Shown piece by piece: positions 41,347 to 50,100 of a stretch of 64,000 nucleotides of DNA (positions are counted from its first letter, which is position 1; each line of letters opens with the position of its first letter). This DNA is from Kitasatospora cineracea (GTDB lineage Bacteria > Actinomycetota > Actinomycetes > Streptomycetales > Streptomycetaceae): NCBI RefSeq assembly GCF_003751605.1, contig NZ_RJVJ01000001.1:434001-498000 (forward strand). The letters run 5' to 3'. The notes below the pieces were generated by a model, which was not told the DNA's origin, made no database searches, and saw only the letters and a list, made by a program, of their open reading frames with translations. The translations under genes and the position numbers were made by a program.

Positions 41347-41503
41347 TGTCCGATAATCGGACACTCAATTGCGACTGCCATTTGCCCTGAAGGCCGCCAA
41401 AACGGACACTTGATCTACGCGCGTCAAGTGATCACGGGTTCGAACTCGACGTCCAGATAACGGAGCTGACCGTGCATCGTTACGGACATGTGAACGCCAC
41501 ATG
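41347..41503 (+). promoter_or_regulatory. Cluster of palindromes upstream of the bldK-like operon
   Basis: Three perfect inverted repeats lie in this A/T-richer region: TGTCCGA-TAA-TCGGACA at 41347-41363, CACTTGA and TCAAGTG at 41407-41413 and 41424-41430, and CATGTG-AACGC-CACATG at 41487-41503. Copies of the motif (A/T)(A/T)ACGGACA lie at 41400-41408 and 41480-41488. They look like binding sites of one or more regulators of peptide uptake. No certain -10/-35 pair could be fixed. Confidence 0.5.
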
Positions 41504-41544
41504 CTCAGGTTTGTCCGGTTTTGACCGTCTCGCTGAGTCGATGT

Positions 41545-41651
41545 CAAGAGTCCGAGAACTACGAAGTGGTTGACATTCCAGCACGAAGGAGGAAATGGGC
41601 CCTCGACAACTGGGGAACTCTTGACGTTCGATAAACGACTTGCAAGAGTCC
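41545..41651 (+). promoter_or_regulatory. bldK leader with alternative hairpins and a possible nine-codon upstream ORF
   Basis: CAAGAGTCC occurs twice (41545-41553 and 41643-41651), and ACTCTTG at 41617-41623 can pair with either copy, so two exclusive structures are possible. Between them AAGGAGG is followed by ATG at 41595 and an open frame MGPRQLGNS ending at 41624, with its stop inside the ACTCTTG arm. This layout is like an attenuator, but the ribosome site is unusually close to the ATG and no U-run follows the second arm. Confidence 0.45.
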
Positions 41652-41710
41652 ATTCATCCAAGTTCTTACTCCTTGCTTCTGCACGGACCACGGTCGGGAG
41701 CTTTAGCACC

Positions 41711-42754
41711 ATGACGACGCCTACTGGGGCCACGACGGACGGGAACACCTCCCGTCCCGGGTCGACGTCGGACCACGCGGACAACGCCACGGCCGACACG
41801 CCCGCCGATCCGGGCTTCCGCGGCCTCTCGCCCGGGAAGCTGATGTGGCGCCGCTTCCTCCGTGACCGCACCGGGGTGGTGAGCGCCTGCATCGTGCTGT
41901 TCTTCATCGCGGTGGCGATCCTCGCCCCGGTCATCTCCATGCTGTACGGCAAGAACCCGGAGACGCACTACGGCCAGGACGACGTGTCCCTGCTGACCGA
42001 CTCGGGCCTGCCCACCGGCCCCAACGGCGGCATGAGCGGCGACTTCTGGTTCGGCCTCGAGCCGGGCCTCGGCCGCGACGTCCTCACCCTGCTGATCTAC
42101 GGCATCCGCACCTCGCTGATCATCGCGGTCGCCACCTCGCTGCTGACCACCGTGATCGGTGTCGCGCTCGGCATCGCGGCCGGCTACCTGGGCGGGAAGG
42201 TCGACTACTTCATCGGCCGGGTGATCGACGTCCTGATGTCGTTCCCGTCGCAGATCTTCCTGATCGCCTGCATGCCGGTGGTCACCAGCCTGCTGGTGAG
42301 CCCGAACGAGAAGAACCCGGGCTGGCTGCCCTTCGTGGCGGTCACCACCGTGCTGTCGCTGCTCGGCTGGATGGGCCTGGCCCGCATCCTGCGCGGTGTG
42401 TCGCTGTCGCTCCGCGAGCGGGAGTTCATCGAGGCCGCCAAGGTCACCGGCGCCTCCCCGATGCGGATCATCTTCAAGGAGATCCTGCCCAACCTGTGGA
42501 CCCCGATCCTGGTGCAGTCCACCCTCGCGCTGCCGGCGTTCGTCACCGCCGAGGCCGGCCTCTCCTACCTCGGTGTGGGCGTCTCCGAGCCGACCCCGGA
42601 CTGGGGCCGCATGATCGCCGACGCCGCCAACTACCTCCGGACCGACGTCACCTTCCTGCTCTTCCCGGGCCTCGCCATGGTGGTGTTCGTTCTGGCCTTC
42701 AACCTGCTCGGCGACTCCGTCCGGGACGCGTTCGACCCGAAGACCAACCGCTGA
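41711..42754 (+). CDS. bldKA: Oligopeptide ABC permease, BldKA-like
   Basis: The 347-residue permease of the DppC type has an N-terminal acidic extension and a first helix (VVSACIVLFFIAVAILAPVI). After a periplasmic loop come five helices containing the ATPase-contact EAA motif (EFIEAAKVTGASPMRIIFKE). It is the first gene of a five-gene operon in the order known for S. coelicolor bldK (permease, lipoprotein, permease, ATPase, ATPase), which imports an oligopeptide signal for aerial growth. The ATG at 41711 is chosen; the frame is open to 41570 but starts inside the leader. GGGAG lies 11 bases upstream. Confidence 0.87.
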   Translation: MTTPTGATTDGNTSRPGSTSDHADNATADTPADPGFRGLSPGKLMWRRFLRDRTGVVSACIVLFFIAVAILAPVISMLYGKNPETHYGQDDVSLLTDSGLPTGPNGGMSGDFWFGLEPGLGRDVLTLLIYGIRTSLIIAVATSLLTTVIGVALGIAAGYLGGKVDYFIGRVIDVLMSFPSQIFLIACMPVVTSLLVSPNEKNPGWLPFVAVTTVLSLLGWMGLARILRGVSLSLREREFIEAAKVTGASPMRIIFKEILPNLWTPILVQSTLALPAFVTAEAGLSYLGVGVSEPTPDWGRMIADAANYLRTDVTFLLFPGLAMVVFVLAFNLLGDSVRDAFDPKTNR

Positions 42755-42837
42755 CAGGTCCTCAAGACTCCGGGGGGACGGGTAAGCCAGGCCCCGGGCA
42801 CACCCACGAAGATTTCCGCACAACTATCCCAGGCAGG

Positions 42838-44610
42838 ATGAAGATGAGCTCTCGCAAGACGCGGCTCGCGGCCGCCATTCTCGTGGCCGGGGCCCTGACC
42901 GTCACCACGGCGTGCTCCAGCGGCCACAGCAACAGCGACGGCACCAAGGCCGGCGCCTCCAAGGCCCCGGTCAAGACCACCACGATCTCGGTCGGCACCG
43001 CCGACGACTCGAAGGGTCCGGCCGTCGCCGAGCCGGGTGCGAAGAAGGGCGGCACGGTCAACATGATCGACCGCGACGACTTCTCGCACCTCGACCCGGC
43101 CCAGATCTACATGAACTACAACAGCGAGGTCTCGCTGCTGTTCACCCGCCAGCTGACGGGCTACAAGACCGCCCCGGACGGCTCGCAGAAGCTGGTCGGC
43201 GACCTCGCCACCGACACCGGCACCACCACCGACGGCGGCAAGACCTGGAAGTTCACGCTGAAGGACGGCGTGAAGTGGCAGGACGGCACCCCGATCACCT
43301 CGGCGGACGTCAAGTACTCGATCGAGCGCACCTACGCCTCGTTCATCAAGTCCGGCCCCACCTACATCCAGACCTGGCTGTCGGGCGCCGACTACCGCAC
43401 CGCCTACGAGGGCCCCTACGGCGGCAAGAGCCTGGACTCGGTGCAGACCCCGGACGACAAGACCGTGGTGATCACCTTCCCCGAGGCCCACACCGACGCC
43501 AACTTCACCCTGGCGATGACCGGTTACGGCATCGTGCCGAAGGCCAACGACACCAAGGAGGAGTACGACAAGAAGCCGTTCTCCTCGGGCCCGTACCAGA
43601 TCGTCGAGCACGTCACCGACCGCTCGCTCGACCTCGAGCGTAACCCCAACTGGGACCCGGCCAGCGACCCGATCCGGAACGCCTACCCGGACAAGTGGCA
43701 CATGACCTTCGGTGTCCAGGCGCAGCAGTCCACCGAGCGCTTCATGGCGGACAACGGCGACGACAAGACCGCCTTCTCGTTCCACAACCAGGTCCACACG
43801 ACCTACATCGACCAGGTCAAGGCCGACGAGAAGCTCAAGCCCCGCACCCTCGAGGGCCTGACCCCGTACGTCGACTACTACTACATCAACAACACCCGGG
43901 TGAAGGACCAGAAGGTCCGCGAGGCGCTCATCAAGGCGTTCCCGCACCAGCAGACCCGCCAGCTGCAGGGCGGCACCTCCTACGGTGACTACGCCACCGC
44001 GTACATGAGCCCGACCGTCCTGGGCTACGAGTCCTACGACCCGTACGGCATCCTCAAGAAGCCGCAGGGCGACCCGGACGCCGCCAAGCAGCTGCTGACC
44101 GAGGCGAACGCGGTGGGCACCCCCATCGTCTACGCGTACAACAACACCCCGGTGCAGCAGAAGGTCACCGAGGCGATCCGCGACGCGCTGGAGAAGGCCG
44201 GCTTCAAGTTCGTCCCGAAGCCGCTGGACTCGAAGACCTACTACGACGCCATCGGCCTGACCAACAACGAGTACGACCTGTACTGGGGCGGCTGGGGCGC
44301 CGACTGGCCGACCGGTTACACCTCGCTGCAGCCGGTCTGGGACGGCCGCGCCATCGCCGACGGTGCCTCCAACTACGCCCACCTGAACGACCCGGAGATC
44401 AACTCGGCGATCGACGCCGCGGTGAAGGTCGCCGACCCGGTGGAGCAGGGCAAGGCCTGGGCCGCGATCGACAAGAAGCTGCAGGACAAGGCGGTCTCGA
44501 TCCCGGACGTCTACCAGCGTTCGCTGAGCCTCTACGGCTCGGGCCTGGGCGGCGTCAAGTTCGACACCCTGGCCGGCCTGCAGTCCCCGCTCAACATCTA
44601 CGTCAAGTAG
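42838..44610 (+). CDS. bldKB: Oligopeptide-binding lipoprotein, BldKB-like
   Basis: The 590-residue SBP family-5 protein has a lipoprotein signal (LAAAILVAGALTVTTAC, lipid Cys26) and the family block WKFTLKDGVKWQDGTPITSA. The core is large and ends DTLAGLQSPLNIYVK. It binds peptides outside the cell for the permease pair on either side. The Gly/Trp-rich YDLYWGGWGADWPTGY near residue 480 is characteristic of BldKB-like proteins. The start is 42838 or the ATG six bases later; AGGA spacing slightly favours the latter. Confidence 0.9.
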   Translation: MKMSSRKTRLAAAILVAGALTVTTACSSGHSNSDGTKAGASKAPVKTTTISVGTADDSKGPAVAEPGAKKGGTVNMIDRDDFSHLDPAQIYMNYNSEVSLLFTRQLTGYKTAPDGSQKLVGDLATDTGTTTDGGKTWKFTLKDGVKWQDGTPITSADVKYSIERTYASFIKSGPTYIQTWLSGADYRTAYEGPYGGKSLDSVQTPDDKTVVITFPEAHTDANFTLAMTGYGIVPKANDTKEEYDKKPFSSGPYQIVEHVTDRSLDLERNPNWDPASDPIRNAYPDKWHMTFGVQAQQSTERFMADNGDDKTAFSFHNQVHTTYIDQVKADEKLKPRTLEGLTPYVDYYYINNTRVKDQKVREALIKAFPHQQTRQLQGGTSYGDYATAYMSPTVLGYESYDPYGILKKPQGDPDAAKQLLTEANAVGTPIVYAYNNTPVQQKVTEAIRDALEKAGFKFVPKPLDSKTYYDAIGLTNNEYDLYWGGWGADWPTGYTSLQPVWDGRAIADGASNYAHLNDPEINSAIDAAVKVADPVEQGKAWAAIDKKLQDKAVSIPDVYQRSLSLYGSGLGGVKFDTLAGLQSPLNIYVK

Positions 44611-44692
44611 TAGTCGTCACCGAGCAGTAGCTCACGGCGGGGCACCGGCACGATCTGCCGGTGTCCCGCCCCGATCAGGAGAGCCCCGTCCG

Positions 44693-45670
44693 ATGCTCCG
44701 ATTCCTCGTCCGCCGAACCCTCGGCGCTCTCGTCATCCTGCTGATCGTCTCGATGGTCACGTATGCGCTGTTCTTCGCGATCCCGGCGGACCCGGCGCGG
44801 CTCTACTGCGGCAAGACCTGCACGCCCGAGAACCTCGCCCTGATCAGGCACGACATGGGCTTCGACCACTCGTGGCCGGTCCAGTACTGGAACTGGCTGA
44901 GCACCATCTTCACCGGCGGCACCTTCAACGGCGTGCACTGCGGCGCCCCGTGCTTCGGTTACTCCTTCGACAAGAAGGAGCTGGTCGGCGGCATCCTCGC
45001 GGACCGCTTCCCGACCACCCTGTCGCTGACCGTCGGCTCCGCCGTGATCTTCCTGGTCTTCGGCATCGGCACCGGCATGCTGGCCGCGCACAAGCAGGGC
45101 AAGGCCGCCGACAAGATCGCCAGCTCCTTCTCGCTGCTGGCCTCCTCGATGCAGATCTACGTGGCCGGCCCGCTCGCGCTCTGGGTGCTCTGCTACAGCA
45201 CGGACCTGCTGGACCTGCCGACCTACGTCCCGTTCACCGAGGACCCGATCGGCTGGGCCGGCGGCCTGCTGGTGCCGTGGATCGTGCTGTCGCTGATCTG
45301 GACCGCCAACTACACCCGCATGACCCGCTCCTCGATGGTCGAGCAGCTGTCCGAGGACTACGTGCGGACCGCCCGGGCCAAGGGCATGTCCGGCACCTCG
45401 GTCTTCATGCGCTACGCCTGGCGCGGCGCGATGGGCACCATCGTCACCGTCTTCGGCATCGACCTGGGCGTGCTGCTCGGCGGCGCCATCATCACCGAGA
45501 CGACCTTCAGCCTGCACGGCCTGGGCCAGCTGGCGATCCAGTCCTTCAACGACTCCGACCTGTCGCTGCTGGTCGGCGTCACCGTGGTGGCCGCCACCCT
45601 GATCGTCTTCTTCAACATCATCGTCGACGCCGCCTACGCCCTGATCGACCCGCGCATCCGCCTGGCCTGA
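44693..45670 (+). CDS. bldKC: Oligopeptide ABC permease, BldKC-like
   Basis: This 325-residue DppB-type permease has an N-terminal helix (TLGALVILLIVSMVTYALFF), a Cys-containing loop (YCGKTCTPENL, then HCGAPCFG) and the EAA loop YVRTARAKGMSGTSVFMRYA. The four loop cysteines could form extracytoplasmic disulfides and are unlike the other DppB-type permeases in this window. It forms the channel with the first permease. AGGAGA precedes the ATG. Confidence 0.9.
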   Translation: MLRFLVRRTLGALVILLIVSMVTYALFFAIPADPARLYCGKTCTPENLALIRHDMGFDHSWPVQYWNWLSTIFTGGTFNGVHCGAPCFGYSFDKKELVGGILADRFPTTLSLTVGSAVIFLVFGIGTGMLAAHKQGKAADKIASSFSLLASSMQIYVAGPLALWVLCYSTDLLDLPTYVPFTEDPIGWAGGLLVPWIVLSLIWTANYTRMTRSSMVEQLSEDYVRTARAKGMSGTSVFMRYAWRGAMGTIVTVFGIDLGVLLGGAIITETTFSLHGLGQLAIQSFNDSDLSLLVGVTVVAATLIVFFNIIVDAAYALIDPRIRLA

Positions 45671-45734
45671 CGGCCACACCCCGGCCGACCAGCAGCAGTC
45701 CCGACCTCACGTACCGCACCGAGGAGCCCAGTCC

Positions 45735-46802
45735 ATGACCACCCTGGCCAAGCCCGAGGAGGCATCCGCCGGCAGCGGCGGCACGCCGTTCCTCTCAGTC
45801 CGCGACCTCTCGGTCCGCTTCAGCACCGAGGACGGCGTGGTCCGGGCCGTGGACAACCTCTCCTTCGACGTCGCCCCGGGCTCCACGCTCGGCATCGTCG
45901 GCGAGTCCGGCTCCGGCAAGTCGGTGACCAACCTGGCCGTGCTGGGCCTGCACAACCCGGACCGGACCGAGATCACCGGCTCGATCAAGCTGGACGGCCA
46001 GGAGCTGATCGGCGCCTCGAACCGCGAGCTGGAGAAGCTCCGCGGCAAGAAGATGTCGATGATCTTCCAGGACCCGCTGACCGCGCTGTCGCCGTTCCAC
46101 ACCATCGGCAAGCAGATCGGCGAGACCTTCCGCAAGCACACCGGCGCCTCCAAGAAGGAGTCCCGGGACCGGGCGATCGAGATGCTGACCAAGGTCGGCA
46201 TCCCGCAGCCCACCCTGCGGGTCGACGACTACCCGCACCAGTTCTCCGGCGGCATGCGCCAGCGCGCGATGATCGCCATGTCGCTGGTCTGCGACCCGAA
46301 ACTGGTCATCGCGGACGAGCCGACCACCGCGCTGGACGTCACCGTGCAGGCCCAGATCCTGGACCTGCTCAAGGACCTCCAGCAGGAGATGGGCACCGCG
46401 ATCATCCTGATCACCCACGACCTGGGCGTGGTCGCCCGGACCGCCCAGGACATCATGGTGATGTACGCGGGCCGGGCCGTGGAGCGCGGCACCGTCCGCG
46501 AGGTGCTGAAGGCCCCTCAGCACCCGTACACCTGGGGCCTGCTGGCCTCGATGCCGAGCCTGACCGGCGACGTGGACGTGCCGCTGCGGCCGGTCCGCGG
46601 CACCCCGCCGAGCCTGATCAACCTGCCGTCCGGCTGCCCGTTCAACCCGCGCTGCGACTACCGCGAGCAGGTCATCGGCGGCGGCTGCACCTCGGAGCGC
46701 CCGGCGCTCTCCCCGGCCACCGGGCACGCCGCCGCCTGCCACCTGAACGCGGCGCAGCGGCAGGACATCTTCATCGACCAGATCAAGCCCCGGCTCGGCT
46801 GA
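45735..46802 (+). CDS. bldKD: Oligopeptide ABC transporter ATPase, BldKD-like
   Basis: The 355-residue OppD-type ATPase has Walker [13 protein letters not shown]-loop [10 protein letters not shown], signature [11 protein letters not shown], Walker [13 protein letters not shown] and the switch His in [10 protein letters not shown]. The OppD/F C-terminal domain holds a Cys cluster ([18 protein letters not shown], then C near the end) that binds a [4Fe-4S] cluster in some members. It pairs with the next gene ten bases downstream to drive peptide import. Confidence 0.92.
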   Translation: MTTLAKPEEASAGSGGTPFLSVRDLSVRFSTEDGVVRAVDNLSFDVAPGSTLGIVGESGSGKSVTNLAVLGLHNPDRTEITGSIKLDGQELIGASNRELEKLRGKKMSMIFQDPLTALSPFHTIGKQIGETFRKHTGASKKESRDRAIEMLTKVGIPQPTLRVDDYPHQFSGGMRQRAMIAMSLVCDPKLVIADEPTTALDVTVQAQILDLLKDLQQEMGTAIILITHDLGVVARTAQDIMVMYAGRAVERGTVREVLKAPQHPYTWGLLASMPSLTGDVDVPLRPVRGTPPSLINLPSGCPFNPRCDYREQVIGGGCTSERPALSPATGHAAACHLNAAQRQDIFIDQIKPRLG

Positions 46803-46812
46803 GAGGGACACC

Positions 46813-47880
46813 ATGAGCAACGAACTGACCCTCAAGCCGGCCTCCCCGGCCGCCGTCGCCCCCGGCGACCCGCTGCTGTCGCTCAAGGGCCTGCAGAAGC
46901 ACTTCCCGGTGATGGACGGCTTCCTGTTCAAGCGCCAGGTCGGCGCGGTGCACGCGGTGGACGGCCTGGACCTGGACGTCTTCCCCGGCGAGTCGGTGGG
47001 CCTGGTCGGCGAGTCCGGCTGCGGCAAGTCGACCACCGGCCGCCTGGTGACCCGGCTGCTGGAGCCGACCGGCGGCGAGATCCGCTACGCCGGCCAGGAC
47101 ATCACGCACGCCGGCCGCAAGGCGCTGGCGCCGATCCGGTCCGAGATCCAGATGATCTTCCAGGACCCGTACTCCTCGCTGAACCCGCGGCACACCGTCG
47201 GCTCGATCATCGGCGCGCCGATGGAGATCAACGGCATCAACCCGAAGGGCGGCGTGCAGCGCCGGGTGCAGGAGCTGCTGGAGACGGTCGGCCTCAACCC
47301 GGAGCACTACAACCGCTTCCCGCACGAGTTCTCCGGCGGCCAGCGCCAGCGCATCGGCGTGGCCCGCGCGCTGTCGCTGAGCCCGAAGCTGATCGTCGCG
47401 GACGAGCCGGTCTCGGCGCTGGACGTGTCGATCCAGGCGCAGGTGGTCAACCTGCTCCAGGAGCTGCAGCGCGAGCTGGGCATCGCGTTCCTGTTCATCG
47501 CCCACGACCTGTCGGTGGTGCGGCACTTCTCGCAGCGCGTCGCGGTGATGTACCTCGGCAAGATCGTCGAGATCGCCGACCGCAAGTCGCTGTACGAGTC
47601 CCCCCGGCACCCGTACACCCACGCGCTGCTGTCCGCCGTCCCGGAGGCCGACCCGGACGACGACCGCGAGCGCATCCGCCTGACCGGCGACGTGCCCTCC
47701 CCGGTCAACCCGCCGTCGGGCTGCCGGTTCCGGACCCGCTGCTGGAAGGCGCAGGAGAAGTGCTCGGTGGAGGAGCCGCCGCTGATCCAGCTCTCCGGCA
47801 ACGCCGGCGGCCACCTGACGGCCTGCCACTTCCCCGAGGAGGCCGCGCCCGCCGTCCCCGCGCAGCGCGCCGAGGTCTGA
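46813..47880 (+). CDS. bldKE: Oligopeptide ABC transporter ATPase, BldKE-like
   Basis: The 355-residue OppF-type ATPase has the N-terminal KHFPVMDGFLFKRQVG typical of OppF, Walker A GESGCGKSTTG, signature EFSGGQRQRIGVARAL, Walker B LIVADEPVSALD and the C-terminal Cys block CRFRTRCWKAQEKC. It is the last gene of the bldK-like operon and is followed by a 17-base-pair terminator shared with the converging dpp operon. Confidence 0.92.
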   Translation: MSNELTLKPASPAAVAPGDPLLSLKGLQKHFPVMDGFLFKRQVGAVHAVDGLDLDVFPGESVGLVGESGCGKSTTGRLVTRLLEPTGGEIRYAGQDITHAGRKALAPIRSEIQMIFQDPYSSLNPRHTVGSIIGAPMEINGINPKGGVQRRVQELLETVGLNPEHYNRFPHEFSGGQRQRIGVARALSLSPKLIVADEPVSALDVSIQAQVVNLLQELQRELGIAFLFIAHDLSVVRHFSQRVAVMYLGKIVEIADRKSLYESPRHPYTHALLSAVPEADPDDDRERIRLTGDVPSPVNPPSGCRFRTRCWKAQEKCSVEEPPLIQLSGNAGGHLTACHFPEEAAPAVPAQRAEV

Positions 47881-47897
47881 GCCCCCGGCCGCGTACC

Positions 47898-47937
47898 GCG
47901 AAGGGCCCCACCGCTTCACCGCGGTGGGGCCCTTCGC
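47898..47937. terminator. Bidirectional 17-bp hairpin between the bldK-like and first dpp operon
   Basis: Positions 47898-47914 pair perfectly with 47921-47937 around a six-base loop. It lies 17 bases after the bldKE stop and 18 bases beyond the dppF stop on the opposite strand. Confidence 0.88.
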
Positions 47938-47955
47938 CGTTGCCCGTCCGGCGCC

Positions 47956-49041
47956 TCAGACCAGGTTCTCCCGCTCGCCGGCGAAGTGGCAGGCCGAGTC
48001 GTGCCGGGCCCGCCCCTCCAGCCAGTCCCGCACGGTCAGCGCCGGGTCCTCCTTCGCGCACTTCTCCTGCGCCTTCCAGCACCTGGTCCGGAACCGGCAC
48101 CCGGAGGGCGGGTTGGCCGGGGAGGGCACGTCGCCGGTCAGCACGATCCGGTCCCGGTGCTCCCGCGCACTCGGGTCGGGCACCGGCACCGCGGAGAGCA
48201 GCGCCTGGGTGTACGGGTGGGTGGCGTGGTCGTAGATCTCCAGGTCGGTGCCGATCTCGACCATCCGCCCGAGGTACATCACGCCGACCCGGTCCGAGAT
48301 GTGCCGGACGATGGAGAGGTCGTGCGCGATGAACATGTACGACAGGTTGAACTCGCTCTGCAACTGCTCCAGCAGGTTGATCACCTGCGCCTGCACCGAC
48401 ACGTCGAGCGCGGAGACCGGCTCGTCGCAGATGATGACCTCCGGCTTGAGCGCGAGGCCGCGGGCGATGCCGATGCGCTGGCGCTGGCCGCCGGAGAACT
48501 GGTGCGGGTACCGGTTGATGTACTCGGGGTTCAGCCCGACCACGTCCAACAGGTCCTGCACCGCCTTGCGGCGGTCGCCCTTGGGCGCCACCTCGGGGTG
48601 GATCTCGTACGGCTCGCCGATGATGTCGCCCACCGTCATGCGGGGGTTCAGCGAGGTGTACGGGTCCTGGAAGACCATCTGGATGTTGCGCCGCACCGCC
48701 TTGAGCGCGGAGCCGCTCAGGTGCGAGATCTCCTCGCCCTTGTACTTCACCGACCCGGCGGTGGCGGGCTCCAGGTTCATCAGCACCTTGGCGAGCGTCG
48801 ACTTGCCGCAGCCGGACTCGCCGACGATGCCGAGCGTCTCGCCCTGCATCAGGTCGAAGGAGACGCCGTCGACGGCCTTGACCGCGCCGACCTGCTTCTT
48901 GAACAGGATGCCCTTGGTGAGCGGGAAGTGCTTGAGCAGGTCGCGCACTTCCAGGATGGGTTCGCCGCGCGGCACGTCCTGCGCGAACGCGACCTCCTCG
49001 GGGGTGGTCGCCCCGAGCGGAGTGGCACCGTTAACCGTCAC
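47956..49041 (-). CDS. Peptide ABC transporter ATPase DppF-like (copy 1)
   Basis: The 361-residue ATPase has an OppF-type start (LKHFPLTKGILFKKQVGAVK), Walker A GESGCGKSTLA, signature QFSGGQRQRIGIARGL, Walker B VIICDEPVSALD and a C-terminal Cys cluster (CRFRTRCWKAQEKC). It has about 20 more N-terminal residues than copy 2. A 143-base stretch (48389-48531) is identical, without one mismatch, to the second operon (54336-54478). The GTG at 49041 overlaps the dppD stop by 11 bases. Confidence 0.9.
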   Translation of the reverse strand: MTVNGATPLGATTPEEVAFAQDVPRGEPILEVRDLLKHFPLTKGILFKKQVGAVKAVDGVSFDLMQGETLGIVGESGCGKSTLAKVLMNLEPATAGSVKYKGEEISHLSGSALKAVRRNIQMVFQDPYTSLNPRMTVGDIIGEPYEIHPEVAPKGDRRKAVQDLLDVVGLNPEYINRYPHQFSGGQRQRIGIARGLALKPEVIICDEPVSALDVSVQAQVINLLEQLQSEFNLSYMFIAHDLSIVRHISDRVGVMYLGRMVEIGTDLEIYDHATHPYTQALLSAVPVPDPSAREHRDRIVLTGDVPSPANPPSGCRFRTRCWKAQEKCAKEDPALTVRDWLEGRARHDSACHFAGERENLV

Positions 49042-50083
49042 GGAGGGTCTCCTTCCAGAAGAAGCACGCGCTGTGCCGCCCGGCCACCGGCGTCCCGTCG
49101 TCGTCGGTCACCTGCGCCAGCGGCGGCACCTCCTGCCGGCAGATGTCCTGGGCCCGCGGGCAGCGCGGGTTGAACGCGCAGCCCGGTGGGATCCGCAGCA
49201 GGTTGGGCGGCAGGCCCTTGATGGCGAAGAGCTCCTGGCCCTTCTGGTCGAGCCGCGGGATGGAGTCCAGCAGCCCCCGGGTGTACGGGTGCGCGGGCCG
49301 GGCGTAGAGCTCGTGGACGGGGGCGGTCTCGACGATCCGGCCCGCGTACATGACGGCGATCTTGTCGGCGACGTCGGCGACCACGCCGAGGTCGTGGGTG
49401 ATCAGGATCAGGCCCATGTGGTACTCGGCCTGCAGTTCGGCGAGCAGGTCCATCACCTGGGCCTGGACGGTGACGTCCAGCGCGGTGGTGGGCTCGTCCG
49501 CGATGATCAGGTCCGGCTCCAGGGCCAGCGCCATGGCGATCATGATGCGCTGGCGCATGCCGCCGGAGAACTGGTGCGGGTAGTCGTTGACCCGTTCCTT
49601 GGCGGCGGGGATCCGGACCCGGTCCATCAGGTCGATGGCCTTGGCCCTGGCGTCCTTGCGGTTGTCGCCGCGGTGCTTGCGGAACATCTCGCCGAGCTGG
49701 TAGCCGACGGTGAGCACCGGGTTGAGCGAGGACAGCGCGTCCTGGAAGATCATGGCGATCTTCTGTCCGCGGATCTTCCGGCGCTCGTCCTTCGGCATCT
49801 TGAGCATGTCCCGGCCGCGGAACAGGATCTCCCCCTGCGGGATGCTGGCCGGCGGCATGTCCAGGATGCCCATGATGGCCTGCGCGGTGACGGACTTGCC
49901 GGAGCCCGACTCGCCCAGCACGGCGAGCGTCTCGCCCGCGCTGACGGTGTAGTTGACGCCGTTGACGGCCCTGGCGACGCCGTCCCGGGTCTTGAACTCG
50001 ACGTGCAGGTCCCGCACGTCCAGCAGCGGCCCGGTGAAGGGTTCCTCGCGGGCCGTGCGGGCCTGGTCGGCGGCGGTGGTCAT
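49031..50083 (-). CDS. Peptide ABC transporter ATPase DppD-like (copy 1)
   Basis: The 350-residue ATPase has Walker [14 protein letters not shown]-loop [10 protein letters not shown], signature [11 protein letters not shown], Walker [13 protein letters not shown] and the C-terminal [14 protein letters not shown] cluster. It is very close to copy 2; about 260 bases from 49320 differ from it by only a few bases. The ATG at 50083 follows GAGGGGAC; upstream in-frame sequence belongs to the overlap with dppC DNA. It is separated from dppC by 17 bases, the same spacing as in copy 2. Confidence 0.9.
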   Translation of the reverse strand: MTTAADQARTAREEPFTGPLLDVRDLHVEFKTRDGVARAVNGVNYTVSAGETLAVLGESGSGKSVTAQAIMGILDMPPASIPQGEILFRGRDMLKMPKDERRKIRGQKIAMIFQDALSSLNPVLTVGYQLGEMFRKHRGDNRKDARAKAIDLMDRVRIPAAKERVNDYPHQFSGGMRQRIMIAMALALEPDLIIADEPTTALDVTVQAQVMDLLAELQAEYHMGLILITHDLGVVADVADKIAVMYAGRIVETAPVHELYARPAHPYTRGLLDSIPRLDQKGQELFAIKGLPPNLLRIPPGCAFNPRCPRAQDICRQEVPPLAQVTDDDGTPVAGRHSACFFWKETLRDG

Positions 50084-50100
50084 GTGCCTTGTCCCCTCGC

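Noticed and set aside
41437..41445. GGTTCGAAC resembles a tRNA T-loop
   Set aside because: No acceptor stem, anticodon arm or D-arm could be folded around it, and it lies in a region of regulatory palindromes.
42496..42837. N-terminal extension of the BldKB-like protein
   Set aside because: It overlaps the end of the upstream permease gene in another frame and lacks a signal peptide; the lipoprotein signal starts at the chosen ATG.
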